A stretch of DNA of 64,000 bases from contig OY992540.1 of NCBI GenBank assembly GCA_963921195.1, positions 174,811,896-174,875,895 on the forward strand. Reading direction: 5' to 3'. Source of the stretch: Pegoplata infirma. Lineage: Eukaryota > Arthropoda > Insecta > Diptera > Anthomyiidae. Position numbers and translations under genes: made by a program. The notes under the pieces are model-generated. The model was not told the DNA's origin. It saw only the letters and a list, made by a program, of their open reading frames with translations, and did no database searches. Of the stretch, positions 1 to 12,375 are shown one piece after another (positions within the stretch are counted from its first letter, which is position 1; every line of letters begins with the position of its first letter).

Positions 1-835
1 TCTTTTTCTATAGGAAAATGTCTCAGAATCTGAGACTTTTTCAATAGGAAAAATGTCTCATAATCTGAGACTTTTTATTTGGAAAATGTCTCAGAATTTG
101 AGACTTTTCCTAAAGGAAAAATGTTTCAGAATTTTAGACTTTTTGTTGGGAAAATGTCTCAGAATCTGATACTTTTTTATAGGAAAAATGTCCTAGAATC
201 CGAGACTTTTTCTATAGGAAAAATGTGTCAGAATCTGAGACTTTCTCTATCAGTAAAATGTCTCAGAGTAGGAGACTTTTTCTATAGGAAAAATGTCTCA
301 GAATCTTAGACTTTTTGTGAAGGAAAAATGTCTCAGAATCTAAGGCTTTTTCTATAGAAAAAATGTCTCAGAATCTGAGACCTTTTCTATCAGAAAAATG
401 TCTCGGAATAAGAGACTTTTTCTAAAGGAAAAATGTCGCAGAATCTGAAGCTTTCTCTATAGTAAAAATGTCTTAGAATCTGAGTCTTTTTCTGCGGGAA
501 AAATGTCTCAGAATCTGAAACTTTTTCTATAAAAAAAAAACGTTTCAGAATCTGCGACCTTTACTATAGAAAAAATGTCTCGGAATCTGAAAGTTTTTCT
601 ATAGGAAAAATATCTTAGAATCTGATACTTTTTCTATAGGAAATTTGTCTCAGAATCTCAGACTTTTTCTATAGGAAAAATGTATCAGAAACTAAGCCTT
701 TTTCTGTAGGAAAATTATAGAAAAGTGTCAGAATCTGATACTTTTTCTATAAGAAAAATATCTCAGAGTCTGAGACTTCCTATAGGAAAAATGTCTCAGA
801 GTCTATGCTTTTTTTGCGGAAAAAATTGTTTTTAA
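1..835 (+). repeat. 35-bp satellite array (forward orientation, degenerate)
   Basis: Degenerate tandem repeats of about 35 bp run from the window edge to about 835. Each unit joins two short palindromes, CTCAGAATCTGAG and TTTTTCTATAGAAAAA. The same monomer recurs at 14340-17578, 40452-40625 and 43800-45290. Open frames across it are repeat artefacts. The array probably continues to the left of the window. Confidence 0.95.
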
Positions 836-1492
836 GAAAAAATATCTTAATCGGAAATCATTTATAAATATTAAATTTTCTACATTAGATTTATGTTTTA
901 TTAATAAAAAAGTATTTATTTAATTTAGAAACCTATTAAATGATGCATTATTTATTTAGTTTACAGTCAGGATACATTTTAATTCTGGTTGTTTACTTTG
1001 GGGAGAACCGTTGAGAAGCGTCAAATGTATCAGTTCTCATCACAAGTTTGAGGTTGTCAATTTGGTGGCCCATCAGTGGAAGAACAGAAAAGAAAGCCCA
1101 CTTGAGAATGAGCAATCACTGGGACTCATAAACAATGTTGCTTTCTTTAGCATATAATTTTCGCACTTTTTGTTTTCTTAAATTTACAACATTTAATTCA
1201 AAAAGATTTTTTTTACAAAATTTTAAAAACAAAACAAAAATAAATATACACAAATGTCACTAAAATTCAAATTTCTGACAAATATGGTGAATACACACAT
1301 TTCCTATATGTGTGAGCAAAATGAGGTGAATAAAAAAGGGGGAAAATTCACCATTAAGAGTTTCGCTACTGTATATACTGTGGTGAAAGCATAGACTACA
1401 AAAGCTTTTCAAGTAAGATATCGCGGCAACTAATTGTAAGACAAATGCTCCAAAAAGTCAATCGCAATTTTTTTCAACACTGATAAAAAAAA
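836..1492. other. AT-rich unassigned stretch
   Basis: No convincing coding frame, RNA gene or repeat partner was seen here. A moderately less AT-rich segment around 1000-1140 does not translate into a recognisable product. Confidence 0.5.
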
Positions 1493-1494
1493 TA

Positions 1495-2292
1495 CACTCA
1501 ACCAAAAATCATTGTATTCCCAAAGAAAATCGCTGTAAATTCAACAGAAATCATTGTTGATTTTGACCCTACAAATATTTATGTTGATTTCAATAAAAAA
1601 TTATTGTCAGTTTTTGTAAGAGTTGATCAACTCGTTTTTTTGTAAATCAACTCGTACTTTTTGTAAACTTAACTCATATTTTTGTTAATATAAGAAATTT
1701 TATTAATAAAAAAAAAGCTTGTTGTTATTTGTTAATATTCTTTTATTACGTAAAAATCACAATATTTTTTAGAATTATCACTGGCTTTTTAAGCTGCACG
1801 AGATTTTCACACACACTTCGTTTATTTATGTTATGCACTCGTAAGCCATTCTCCAGTTTTCTAATGACACCAAATCAAAAACCTTAAAAAAAATATAATA
1901 TAGTAGGAATACATAGAGTAACCAATGTATTTTATTACTTACCAAATATTTACAGATCAGAATCTGATCATCAGATTCTATTTTTATTTATTTTTATAAT
2001 ATTAAATATTTTTATAAGAAACAAACACATAAAATGATTTTATAAGAGACAAACAAATTTCACATTGCAATGCATTGCTACCAACTTGATAATACAAAAA
2101 TGAACGAACAGGGTTGTTTTTTCTTTTTTGGTTTTATCTATTGAATTCTGTATACGCGTTGTAAAAAGTTGATTCAACTTTACTGATTATTCAACGATAT
2201 CAACATTAATTTTTGTTGAATACGGTAATATTCTGTAAAACTTGATCTACATTGGGTTTACTAATTTTTCTACTAAGATATTTCTATGAGTG
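1495..2292 (+). mobile_element. TA-flanked MITE, CACTCA ends, copy 1 (798 bp)
   Basis: The element starts CACTCAACCAAAAATC and its other end, read inward, starts CACTCATAGAAATATC. TA lies on both sides (1493-1494, 2293-2294). It has no coding capacity. A reverse-complement copy lies at 59626-62306, interrupted by a foldback element. Removing that insert and its TSD leaves about 807 bp, close to this copy's length. The TA duplication suggests the Tc1/mariner group, which is an inference. Confidence 0.85.
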
Positions 2293-2352
2293 TAGAATAA
2301 ATTTGAGACGGTTTACTTAAAATGTTCCACCGTTCTGTTAACAACCTTTTAT

Positions 2353-2662
2353 CACAGATATAATATATATAAATACAGACTCGACAGTAGAGTTTTATAA
2401 GAAAAAATGGGGAAAAACTAAGCGATTTTAGGAGAAAACAGAGCGGGTTTTAGTCCGTTTTACGCAAACATGGCAACACTTTCTACGACTTAGGAGTGAG
2501 TGAAACAACAAAAACCGATCTGGCATCTATTTTTCTTATGGCGCGTTATATCAGTTTTCTCTTTCTAACCTAATTCGTAGAATAATTTGAAAATATTAAC
2601 CATATGGTTCAGAACTACTTTTTTGACACCTGTCACTTATGTCGAGTCTGTATTAGTCTGTG
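2353..2662 (+). mobile_element. CACAGAC MITE copy A (7-bp TSD CTTTTAT)
   Basis: Copy A of a family of about 300 bp with five members in the window. It ends in CAGACTCGACA-type inverted termini. The left terminus carries a short AT-rich expansion. CTTTTAT flanks both sides (2346-2352, 2663-2669). It is non-coding. Confidence 0.88.
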
Positions 2663-2800
2663 CTTTTATGCTCGTTTTGGCTGAGATCTGTTTGAAATCA
2701 GGGTAAAAGGGCTAAGTTTTTGTAGTTTGATATAAAATAAGACTTTTAAAAAAGTACTGTTTTTATTTGCAATGTACTGTTTTTTGAGACCAAATGTACT

Positions 2801-3158
2801 TGTAGGAGAAATAATCAAAACTTCTATTTCTTGATTTCAATAAAAATTCAATTTATTTAGCAGCAAGGCTGTATTAGATTTTTTTGTTGTTTTGCAGCAA
2901 GGCAGATTTTACAATATTTTAGATTCAAGGTTAAAGTAAGAATGTTAAATTGTTTTAAAATTACAAAATTCGAAGGCAGTAAATATTAAGAAAATAATTA
3001 CCGCTATTCCATTTGAGTGTTTTTTTATATACAAAATGTAAAGAGCAAAAATTATGATGATATTAAATATAACAAAAAATTAGTAAAAGAGACAATATTA
3101 ATTCATGATTGGGATGTGTTAATCAATTTTTACAATATATTAAATAAAGTCTCCAACA
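2801..3158 (-). repeat. BEL/Pao 3' LTR
   Basis: 358-bp LTR directly next to the polypurine tract, so this is the 3' LTR of the minus-strand element. It matches 10146-10503 except for two visible substitutions. Confidence 0.95.
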
Positions 3159-3170
3159 TTTTCCCCCTCC
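3159..3170 (-). promoter_or_regulatory. BEL/Pao polypurine tract
   Basis: On the minus strand this reads GGAGGGGGAAAA and abuts the 3' LTR. That is the usual place and composition of the plus-strand primer of an LTR retrotransposon. Confidence 0.88.
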
Positions 3171-3185
3171 AAGAACATATGTTCT

Positions 3186-6100
3186 TCATTCAGGTTGCTT
3201 CAAAGTATCATCAATTTGGTGTGAGCTTTCATAGTCTTCATCTGATGGTAACAATGCAATTTTGGAAACCGGCCGTTTGAATGTTTTGTCACGCGATTGT
3301 AACGTTACGACTCGGACAAATCCATCGGTACCTGGGTGAACCTCCTTCACTCGAGCCATTGGCCATTGACCAGGAGCGCAGCGTTCATCAATAATGAGAA
3401 CCAGATCTCCCACTTGTGTATTTTTCCTTTGTTTAAGCCACTTTGGTCTTGCTTGTAAACGACATAGCCATTCGTTTCTCCAACGCATCCAAAAATGCTG
3501 CTTTAACTTTTCTATTACCTTCCATCTGGTAAGGTGATCAATATTACAGTCAATTAAGTCTTGCTCTGGCACGCAATTTGAAGCTTCTCCAATTAGAAAA
3601 TGAGAAGGTGTCAAAGCTCTAGCATCAGTGGGATCATTACTTAACGGGCACAAAGGCCTTGAATTTAGGCAGCTTTCAATCTGAGCTAGAAGAGTACTTA
3701 ATTCTTCGTATGTAACGATTCGGTTGCAAAGTAAACGTTTCAAATGGTACTTGGTTGACTTTACACCGGCCTCCCAGAGGCCACCAAAGTTGGGAGTGGC
3801 TGGTGGTATGAAGTGCCATTGTGTGCCACTCATAGCAAGTATTTCCATCAGTTCTTCAGGTAATGAAGATTTGTTGCGATTGTAGAGTATTTGTAGTTCT
3901 TTGCTGGCTCCTACAAAATTTGTACCGCAATCAGAGTACAAATCAGAGCAACTACCACGACGTGACACGAATCTTCTGAAGGCGGCCATAAAAGCTTCGG
4001 TAGAGAGATTCGTAACAGCCTCTAAATGCATCGCCTTTGTAACCATACAAACAAAAAGGCATATGTAACCTTTTGTTGTTACAGAATTTCTTGCGGTTGA
4101 CTGTTTCAAGGTGATAGGTCCAGCGTAGTCAACACCACTGTGTTTAAACGGTCGCGTTGGCATTAAACGTACGCTAGGTAGATTGCCCATCATTTGTTGC
4201 GATGCTTTAGCGTTGTATTTAATACATGTACTGCATAGACGAACTACCATTTTCGCTACGTTTCGTCCATAGAGAATCCAATACTCTCTAGACACGTAAG
4301 ATTGCATCTGCAAAAGAGAACCATGTAACGTTTTTATGTGTGCATCTGTAAATATAAGAAGTGACAATGGATTTTTCTTTGTTAACAAAATCGGATGTTT
4401 GGAAGAATAATTCAAATTGGAGTTTTGTAGTCGACCTCCGACTCTCAATATGTTATCTGAATCAATGAAGGGACACAAACGCGAGAGGTGATTGTTTGTT
4501 GATAATTTTCCATATTTACGTATTTCTTTTAATTCTTCAACAAAGTCGACACTTTGAGATAAAATTATCAATTTGCGTAGTGCAATTTTAAGCTCATAAG
4601 TGGTGAGATAACCAGTGAGCTTACACTTATCCATTGCTTGATTTTGTTGATGTTGTATTTTAACAGAAATGTTAGCTGGAAATCGAAGAGCATATGCTGT
4701 AACACGTAAAAGTTTGTTTAGTGATGAAAAAAGCTTTAATATATATGAGTATTCAGAGACATTAGTAGTATCTGTAGTACTAACTTTATTTGTACCCATA
4801 GTACAAGTATTGACTGCCATATCAGAAAAAGTATTTAATTTTAAATATGATTTTGAAATTTCTTCATTGGTATCGTAATTTAATGACGGCTGTTTTGGCC
4901 AGTTCTCGGCGCCTTTTCTTAGCCAGCTCGGGCCAGTCCACCATATGTTATGCTTTACAAGTTCAATTGAAGATATGCCTCTCGACGCGCAATCGGCCGG
5001 ATTCTCACTTGATGCGATATACTTCCATTGTTTAGCATTAGAAAATCGCTGTATTTCAGCTACCCTATTACCAACATAAACAGTCCATTTTGTTGACTGC
5101 CCTCGTATCCAGCACAGTACTGTCGTATTATCTGTCCAATAGGTTATGTTTTCAATTTTATGATCAATTGTTGTTGTTATTTTATGTACTAATTTAACTA
5201 GCAAATTAGCGCCACATAATTCCAGTCTTGGAATTGATAATCTCTTGAGTGGACTTACTTTTGTTTTTGCTTGAATGAGATGTACGACAGAAAACCCATT
5301 TTCATCAGTTACCTTTGCATAAACAACTGCTGCAAAAGCAGCTGTAGACGAATCACTAAATCCGTGCAATTCAAGCGTAGCGCTTTTACTTAATCCAACC
5401 CATCTAGGTATATTTATCATTTCAAGTTTCTTCAAGTTATCCATGTATGTGTTCCACTCAGATACCAACTGTTGTGGAAGTGGATCATTCCAGTCAACAC
5501 CTAACAACCACAGTTTTTGAAATATTATTTTTGCTTTTATAGTGGAAGGGGATAACCAGCCTAAGGGGTCGTATAATTTTGCTGCATCAGAAAGTATACT
5601 TCTCTTTGTAACTTCAGTACAAATATTAAAGTTGATTTTAAAAGAAAAGGTGTCAGTATTTGTACACCACTCCAAACCAAGAGCTTTTACATTGTCTGTT
5701 TTATCTATCTCAAAAACATTTGCGATTTCTCTAAAATCAGCTGGAATAGTACTCATTAATTCTTTACTATTCGAAGTCCACTTTCGTAGTGTAAAGCCAC
5801 CCTCCTTTAGCATGCTGCATAGTTGTTGTTGTAAATGAATTGCCTCTTCACAATTATCTGCTCCTGAAATAACGTCGTCGACGTATGTGTCTGTAATTAG
5901 AACCTTACTTGCTGTTGGATACTTTTCGATCTCATCTTCTGCTAATTTGTGAAGTACCCTAATAGAAAGAAAAGGTGCACACGTTGTGCCATATGTAACG
6001 GTTGAGAGCTTATAAATGTTTATATCACCATTGATATGGTTACGCCATAATATCTGTTGATACTTTTGGTGGTCCTGTATGACATTTATTTGTCGAAACA

Positions 6101-6268
6101 TTTTCTCCAAGTCAGACCTAAATCCAATCTTGAATCGCCGCCAACGATTAATAACTGTGGGTAGATCGTTTTGCAGGGCTGGGCCTGCTGACAATTCATC
6201 ATTTAATGAAGAATTTTGTGAGCGCTTACTACTACCATCGAAAACTACTCTTAATTTGGTAGTAGAAC
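3186..6268 (-). CDS. BEL/Pao pol, 3' part: RT, RNase H, integrase (5' end cut off by a MITE)
   Basis: A single open frame of about 1000 codons is the larger part of a BEL/Pao Pol. Residue numbers count from the first in-frame ATG (6194), which is internal and not the real start. RT palm motif YVDD is at about 104-107. RNase H-like acidic residues are at D281 (FSDSS) and D355 (WTDNTT). The integrase H2C2 finger uses H618, H624, C654 and C657. The catalytic triad is D689 (GVDYAGP), D755 (SDCGTN) and E808 (LWEAGV). A C-terminal segment typical of BEL integrases (DUF5641-like) spans about 885-983. The frame stays open upstream to the MITE at 6271 and continues in the 7458-9718 segment. No internal stop or frameshift was seen, so the insertion is the only visible lesion. 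The stop lies 15 bp from the polypurine tract. Confidence 0.95.
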
Positions 6269-6270
6269 TA

Positions 6271-7455
6271 CACTGAAAAAAATAACTATACTGAAATTAA
6301 ATAAACACTGTTATTAATTTAAGTACACAATTTTTTTTATAATTTACTTCAACTTAACTTAATATAAGGTGGTTTTACTTAAAACAAAGAAAATAAACTT
6401 GAAGATAGTACATGCAAATACTTGAAAAAGCACAAAAGTTTTCCTTAATTTGTTTTTTTAAATTAAGTTAAAAATTCTTTACATTAATAGCGAATTGATT
6501 GCATTTAAGAAAAAAAGGGTTTATTAAAAAATTTTGTTTTACTTTAAAGAAAAAAAAAATAATTGTGTGCAAAAAAAATAAATAAGTACGTAACTTACTT
6601 AAAAATAGTATAGACATTTTCAAGACATTGAATCAAATAAGTACTAATCTTTAATTCCAAAACGCATTTTCTTTAATTTAATCAATTTTTGTTTTAAGTT
6701 AAGAAAAAAGTAACCTTTATTTTATTAATTTAATTGACTTTATTTGAATCCATATCTTCATCAGTTTAAGAAAGAATTGACTTAACTTAAGAAAAAAATA
6801 ATTGAGGTTTTTTGGGGACCCCATCTGGGGGCCCCATCTAAAGACCCCATGAGACCCTAACTTTAAATCCAAATTTCGATTTTCGCGGAATTTTCAAATG
6901 CCTATAACTCTGCAAATACTGCAGATACGAAAAAAATTCTAAAGGCATTTTTGTAGTCCTTAACTTGTAGAATATGAACGCCGAAGACCCGAAAGCTCTC
7001 CGAGTTATAGTTTTCGAGTTATTTCATGATCAAATTTCTCAAGACCCCATTCCCAGATCTCGAAAACTAAGCCAGATAGAGCGATTCTGACCAAAAATTT
7101 GGATCAAAATCAATAGTGACGCTATAATAGTGTACGCACATACTCATGGGCGGACCCCATATATTGGGGGCCCGTAGGGTCCTCACATTGGGACTCCATA
7201 GGGTCCACAGAATCCGTAAGTTTAAGGAAATTTTTCCTTATTTAAAAAAAATATTTTTCCTCTGGATAAAAACAATTAAACTTATAATAAGTACAATTTT
7301 ACTTACTTTTAAGATATATTTAAGTAAATGCATTACTATGTTTTAGGAAAAAATATACTTGGAAGAAGAATTAATATCTTTGGAGCCCTCGCATACCCTT
7401 CTTTTTTTAAATTAAGTTCAACATGCTTTAAAAATGGTAAGAATTTTTTTCAGTG
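6271..7455. mobile_element. TA-flanked MITE, CACTGAAAAAAA ends, inside the BEL RT
   Basis: Both ends start CACTGAAAAAAA when read inward. TA flanks at 6269-6270 and 7456-7457. The interior is rich in A/T runs plus a GC-richer palindromic zone around 6820-7200 with repeated GACCCCAT and GGGGCCC-type strings. No transposase frame was seen. Removing it with one TA rejoins the two BEL frames in phase, which confirms the boundaries. Probably a Tc1/mariner-type non-autonomous element; that assignment is an inference. Confidence 0.92.
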
Positions 7456-7457
7456 TA

Positions 7458-9718
7458 CTTTCTCTCCATACTCCATGATGGGGTAGAAAATAACAGTCAG
7501 ATTCCAAATCTTTTGGGTAAACACCGACTTGTTTCATGTGGTTTAAAGATTCATATTCGTTCATAAATTTAAAATAAGCTTCTCCGAATTTTGTATTTTG
7601 TTTACATTTATGTTCAATATTTTTTAATCTAGACAGAGCGCTATAATCAGTAAGACTAAATGTAGGTATCGGTTCACCTTTGATTACGTTTTTAAATGGT
7701 AGAGCAACTGTGTAGCGACCACTACTATCACGACTTGTTGTTTCTTGAAAGTATCTCTCACACATTTTCTCTTCTTCTGTCCACACTCTTTTATCGAAAA
7801 GCTCTTCTTGTACCCAAAAAGCTTTTAATTGCTCATCTATTGAACAAATGTTTACGCTAATTTTATCTCCATAAGAAGATTTTGAAGTAGGCCCAGACAC
7901 TACCCAGCCAAAGTGAGTTAATTGTAAGAAAATACTATTTTTATATTTCTTTTGGTCAGGCAAAATAATGTCGCCATAAATATCACCACCCAGTAATAAA
8001 TCAATTTTGTCAGGGTTTAGAAATTCTGGGTCTGCTAAGTCATAACTATCAATGTTAGGAAGAGTATCTTTAGTTGCTGGCAGCGGCTTATACATAGTTA
8101 TCGATGGTATAACAAAAGCATTACAATTTAACTCGAAATTTGATTTTGTTTTTGACTGAAGTAGTAGTTTGGCATATTTGCGTGTAGCAAAAGCTTTATT
8201 TTCACCAACGCCACTTATTTGTGCATACGTTTTGTATGTTTGTAATTTTAACGTTTGAGCTGCATTCTCTGTGATGAGAGTTGCCTGAGCGCAGTGATCT
8301 AACAGTGCTCGCAAAGTAAAAATACCATAATGTGTTTTAACATTAACACGTAATGTTGCTAACAGAACCTGTGGTTTAGCTAGAGTACTACAATTGCATG
8401 CAATGTTAGTAGAGCTTTCTGTTGGCTGCGCTGTTGCAGTCGTATTAGTAGTTGTTTGGGTTGTTGGTGGTGCAGCTGGTGCTTGAGTATAGAATTCGTT
8501 ATGAATTGTGGTATGGTGTTTTTGTTGGCAATTCTGACACCGAGCTAATGAGCGGCAGTCTTTGCTAAAATGACCAGTAATCAAGCAATTATGGCAAATT
8601 CTTTTTGTTTTGATCAGTTCGCGTTTAGCAGCAGAGGGCATTGCAGCAAATTTAAAACATTTATACAAAAAATGTCGTTTGTTGCAACAGGGACAATTCC
8701 CATCATTGTTTGACGTAGTAACGTGTATATTTTTACGAAAAGAATTTCTTGTGGCTTGTGGAGGTTTGGCCTTTGGAGTTGTATGTGTTGGCTCAGCGAT
8801 TGATTCGAGTGTACGAAATGAAGTTTCTAAAAATGAATACATATCTTTTAGCTCTGGGATTTCAACATTTGCCTTTAAAGATTGTTCCCACTCTTTCTTT
8901 GTTTGAGTATCAAGCCGGCTAACTATCATATGAATTATAATAGCATCATATGTTTCGTTGGTCACACCTAAGGTAGCAAGAAGTGCCAGAGAATTACGCG
9001 TTGTGTCCAAGATTTTTTGTATGCTTTCGGCTGTACCATTAGAGTTGGGAATTGAAAATAATTTTGTTAGCAAAGTGTTAACAATTTTTCTCTTGTTGTG
9101 GTATCGCTTATTTAGAGCTTCCCAGGCTAATTCATAATTATCTTCAGAAGCTGGATACTCATTTATAATATCCAGTGGCGTACCAGAACAAGAACTTTTT
9201 AGAAAATAGTACTTTTGTATTTTAGATAACGATACGTTATTATGTACTAATGAAACAAACATATCTTTGTATGAGATCCAAGACAGATAGTCACCAGAAA
9301 AATTAGGAATGTCGATTTTAGGCAATCGAGCTTCAGCTTGAATTGTTGTATTTTGTCTACTATTTGAAGCATGAAATGTGCTTGAATGAAAAATGGGCGA
9401 TTGGGGTTGTTGTGTCTTAGCAATAATATCAAACAGTTTTCCTTTAAATATTTGACAATAATCTTGAAATTGATCAAAAATTTCTTCAGAAAAGTAGGGA
9501 ACTGTATCAGATAAAATGGACCTTTCCCGAATAATATTCGAGAGTTGGTAATGGGTATCAGTAAATGTTAACGATAATGTTTGTACTGTTTCAAGAATAC
9601 TCTGTGCATAACCACGTGTTTTAAGTGCCCTGTCTTTACTATCAAACCTTTCAGCTGTACGCTTTAACTCATCGAACAACTGTCGTTGATCTTCAATTAC
9701 ATTTGAATAATCTTCCAT
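7458..9718 (-). CDS. BEL/Pao gag, protease and start of RT (frame cut by the MITE)
   Basis: The frame starts at the ATG at 9718, about 400 bp downstream of the PBS. Approximate domains are: BEL Gag core (DUF1759-like) 133-285; cysteine cluster CPCC 342-345; CCHC knuckle C375, C378, H383, C388; a second Cys/His cluster C394, C397, H402, H406; a Thr/Gln-rich linker 415-440; aspartic protease domain (DUF1758-like) about 455-610 with the putative active Asp at 474; and the RT N-terminus from about 620. The protease motif reads ALLDHCAQA rather than the canonical D-S/T-G. I recall variant motifs in BEL proteases, but activity is uncertain. The last ten or so codons before the stop at 7418 belong to the inserted MITE, so the predicted 766-residue C-terminus is artefactual. 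Confidence 0.93.
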
Positions 9719-10120
9719 GATTTAAAATATAAATAAAAAATATGTTTTATACATACGATTTTACAGCAATCACAAACCAAATACTAAGCAAATCGTCATC
9801 AATCAAATCAAAAAATCGAATTCCAAAAATCCAGCAAAGCAAATGTTAAGCTTTCCAGGGCGTAGCACAGTCGTCAACAAATGGTAGATTTATTTTCTGT
9901 CACTTCCAAGCACAATAGTTTTTTTTTCCAAAATCCAAATTCAAGGCAAAGTTGTCTCCAATAATTTCGCAATAATTCTATTTATTCTTTTGCAGTCGCT
10001 TACGTAACCAGTTTCCAATATTATGCAGTTTCCAAAATCAAAGCAATTGTTGTCACCAGAATGTGTACGATGAAATCCAAATAGTTGTCCAATATCGTTG
10101 ACCAGTTCAAAAGGGAATGC

Positions 10121-10138
10121 TCCCGGGTTTCGGCACCA
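10121..10138 (-). promoter_or_regulatory. BEL/Pao primer-binding site, tRNA-Phe
   Basis: The plus-strand string TCCCGGGTTTCGGCACCA equals the 3' end of insect tRNA-Phe (T-stem, acceptor, discriminator A and CCA) as I know it. The minus-strand transcript therefore carries an 18-nt complement. It lies 7 nt inside the 5' LTR, the expected position. Confidence 0.88.
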
Positions 10139-10145
10139 TTTATAA

Positions 10146-10503
10146 TGTAGGAGAAATAATCAAAACTTCTATTTTTTGATTTCAATAAAAATTCAATTTA
10201 TTTAGCAGCAAGGCTGTATTAGATTTTTTTGTTGTTTTGCAGCAAGGCAGATTTTACAATATTTTAGATTCAAGGTTAAAGTAAGAATGTTAAATTGTTT
10301 TAAAATTACAAAATTCGAAGGCAGTAAATATTAAGAAAATAATTACCGCTATTCCATTTGAGTGTTTTTTTATATACAAAATGTAAAGAGCAAAAATTAT
10401 GATGATATTAAATATAACAAAAAATGAGTAAAAGAGACAATATTAATTCATGATTGGGATGTGTTAATCAATTTTTACAATATATTAAATAAAGTCTCCA
10501 ACA
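10146..10503 (-). repeat. BEL/Pao 5' LTR
   Basis: 358-bp LTR next to the PBS, followed by the right GTACT target duplication at 10504-10508. The minus-strand promoter is expected here, but I could not pinpoint its core signals. Confidence 0.95.
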
Positions 10504-10706
10504 GTACTGTTATTCTATATTTCAAATCTGGTAACCCTAAACCAGGGAGACCTCCCTTGTAAGTCTAATTTAACTCTTTCGCTTGTTTTTCCTACATAAA
10601 TAATTGTTTTTATTATTCGGATTCGGTTTTGGCTGTATAGTAACAATTTTACCGAATATTTGGTATGGCCAGTTGTATTCGATTCTTTAATTTTTTAACT
10701 TGCTAT

Positions 10707-11193
10707 TAGAGATGGACGCGTGAGTGAATTTTGACTCACGCACGCTAATGAAATCAAAATATTGCTCACACACGATCACGCACGAAATTGCTTTTTCTGC
10801 TCACGTTCACGCACTCTCACGTGAGTAACTAAAATTTTTCTCATGCTCACGAAGACTCACGAAATTTAAATTAACAAATTTTTATTTTACTGTTTGCGAT
10901 TTCTTTTACAAAAAGTATTTAATTTCCTTAAAACAATTATAAAATTTTTTTTAAATCACAATTTTGTATTAATTACCCATTAAATTCCATATAATGACGA
11001 TTTTTTTACTTGTTTTCTGTTTCAAACAGCACAAAACTATCACGAAAAGTCACGAAACAAAAGTTACTCACGCACGCTCACGTACGAAAATATTTTTTAT
11101 AATCACGCGCACTCACGATCACGTGGGTAAAATCAAACTTCACTCACGATCACGCGTGAATCACGAAAAATTCGTGTCATGCTCTCATCTCTA
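10707..11193 (+). mobile_element. hAT-like MITE with CACG-rich interior (8-bp TSD CTTGCTAT)
   Basis: The ends are TAGAGATG and CATCTCTA. The exact 8-bp duplication CTTGCTAT flanks at 10699-10706 and 11194-11201. The interior is dense in TCACG/CGTGA strings in both orientations. The 8-bp TSD supports hAT. A 70-codon frame inside it is not a gene. Confidence 0.93.
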
Positions 11194-11241
11194 CTTGCTA
11201 TGTTAAATAAAAACTCGTTTTATAGCATTTTTATAACATTA

Positions 11242-12194
11242 CACAGTAAAAAGTTTTGGGTTATATTTAAAACCTAGCGGAGCACATTTTAAACTACTTT
11301 GGAATTAAACTCAAAGTTAAATCCGAAATGGGTTATATGCTAAACCACATAGGGATTAAAAATTTGATTATCTTTATGTCATTTTTTTAGTTTTATTTTG
11401 ATGCCAAAAAATAATTAAATTTCTCTCTTGAAAAACTTATAAAAAATAAACGTCATCAAAAAATTGTATTTCATCAAGTTTAAGATAAACACTTAACAAG
11501 GAATTGAAAACAGCTGTCATATTGAGTGAACAAAAAATGCTTATTCATTCAATGAAAGTGAGTAAAGAGGTTAGCAATGTAAAATCTTTATAAAAAATTT
11601 ACAAAATTTTTAATCCAGAATGTGAAGATTTTACTCCGACCGAAATATAAATATCAAGTAAGTATTGACTACAAACGTTTATTAATCATTTTAATTGATT
11701 TTTGGTTAACTTTACTTTTAGGCCAGCTGAATCTTGAAGCAGAAGGCAGAGAGATGGAATTTTTAGATCACGACGGTGCCTACCCCCAGGAATAATTTCT
11801 TAATATAGAAGCAGTAGCAGTTTATTTTATGCAGAGTTGTGCTGAGTTTGGGTGACAAATCAACAGTCCTCTGGATTTTAACTTTATTCATGTATTTGGT
11901 CTGTATTTGTATACAATACACAAAAATATTAAAAACATAACCTTACATTTGTTTTATTTATTTTTGGAGAAATTTAAGTCCTGCCTTGTTCAAATAAACA
12001 CTTGTTTAGGTGTAAAATTATTTCCATATTTTGGTTTTATTATAACACCCAAAAATAAATTCAAAATCCATTCTCTCACTCTCTTTTTATCTCTTTAAAA
12101 GTAAAATTTTTATGGAGTAAATTAAATTATTTTTGGCATTGTTATATATACACACCAGCTAGGAATTAAAATTAACCCAAAACTTTTTACTGTG
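11242..12194 (+). mobile_element. TA-flanked MITE, CACAGTAAAAAG family, copy 1 (953 bp)
   Basis: Inverted ends CACAGTAAAAAGTTTTGGGT are flanked by TA (11240-11241, 12195-12196). The second copy of the host repeat (near 48065) gives the approximate empty site. This intact copy shows what the split copies at 17579-40451 and 41595-46041 originally looked like. Confidence 0.92.
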
Positions 12195-12375
12195 TATTAA
12201 AAAAAAAACGTTATATTTTTCAAAAAACCGTTACATTTCAAATTTGGGTAATTCCAAAAATTTTCGCCCCACTGTTCGGAAACATGCCTTTGGACGCCAC
12301 TGAGAATTTGGCTCTTAGATATCCACGTTTATATGAGATATGTTGCATTTTTGGATTTTCAAAATTTGCTGAAAA

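Larger units (their letters stand above)
2801..10503 (-). mobile_element. BEL/Pao LTR retrotransposon, near complete, split by a MITE
   Basis: Two 358-bp LTRs (2801-3158, 10146-10503) begin TGT and end ACA on the plus strand. The 5-bp repeat GTACT flanks the element at 2796-2800 and 10504-10508. I saw two base differences between the LTRs, so insertion was recent. Read on the minus strand the order is 5' LTR, tRNA-Phe PBS, gag, protease, RT, RNase H, integrase, PPT, 3' LTR, which is the BEL/Pao order. A 1185-bp MITE (6271-7455) interrupts the RT. Without it and its TA duplication the element is about 6.5 kb, normal for the group. This copy cannot make an intact polyprotein as it stands. Confidence 0.96.
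10541..12250 (+). repeat. Dispersed repeat, copy 1 (partner at 46757-48118)
   Basis: The sequence from AACCAGGGAGACCTCCC to the CCGTTACATTTCAAATTT region recurs at 46757-48118. Both copies carry the same hAT MITE, so that insertion predates the duplication. Only this copy carries the TA MITE at 11242-12194. Only the other carries the transposase remnant at 47395-47890. The class of the host repeat is unknown. Confidence 0.85.

Noticed and set aside
79..309. 76-codon open frame in the satellite
   Set aside because: It reads the 35-bp satellite, whose period is not a multiple of three; the KMSQN-type peptide repeats are an artefact.
7418..7457. C-terminus of the 766-codon BEL frame
   Set aside because: The last codons and stop lie in the inserted MITE, so they are not part of the native protein.
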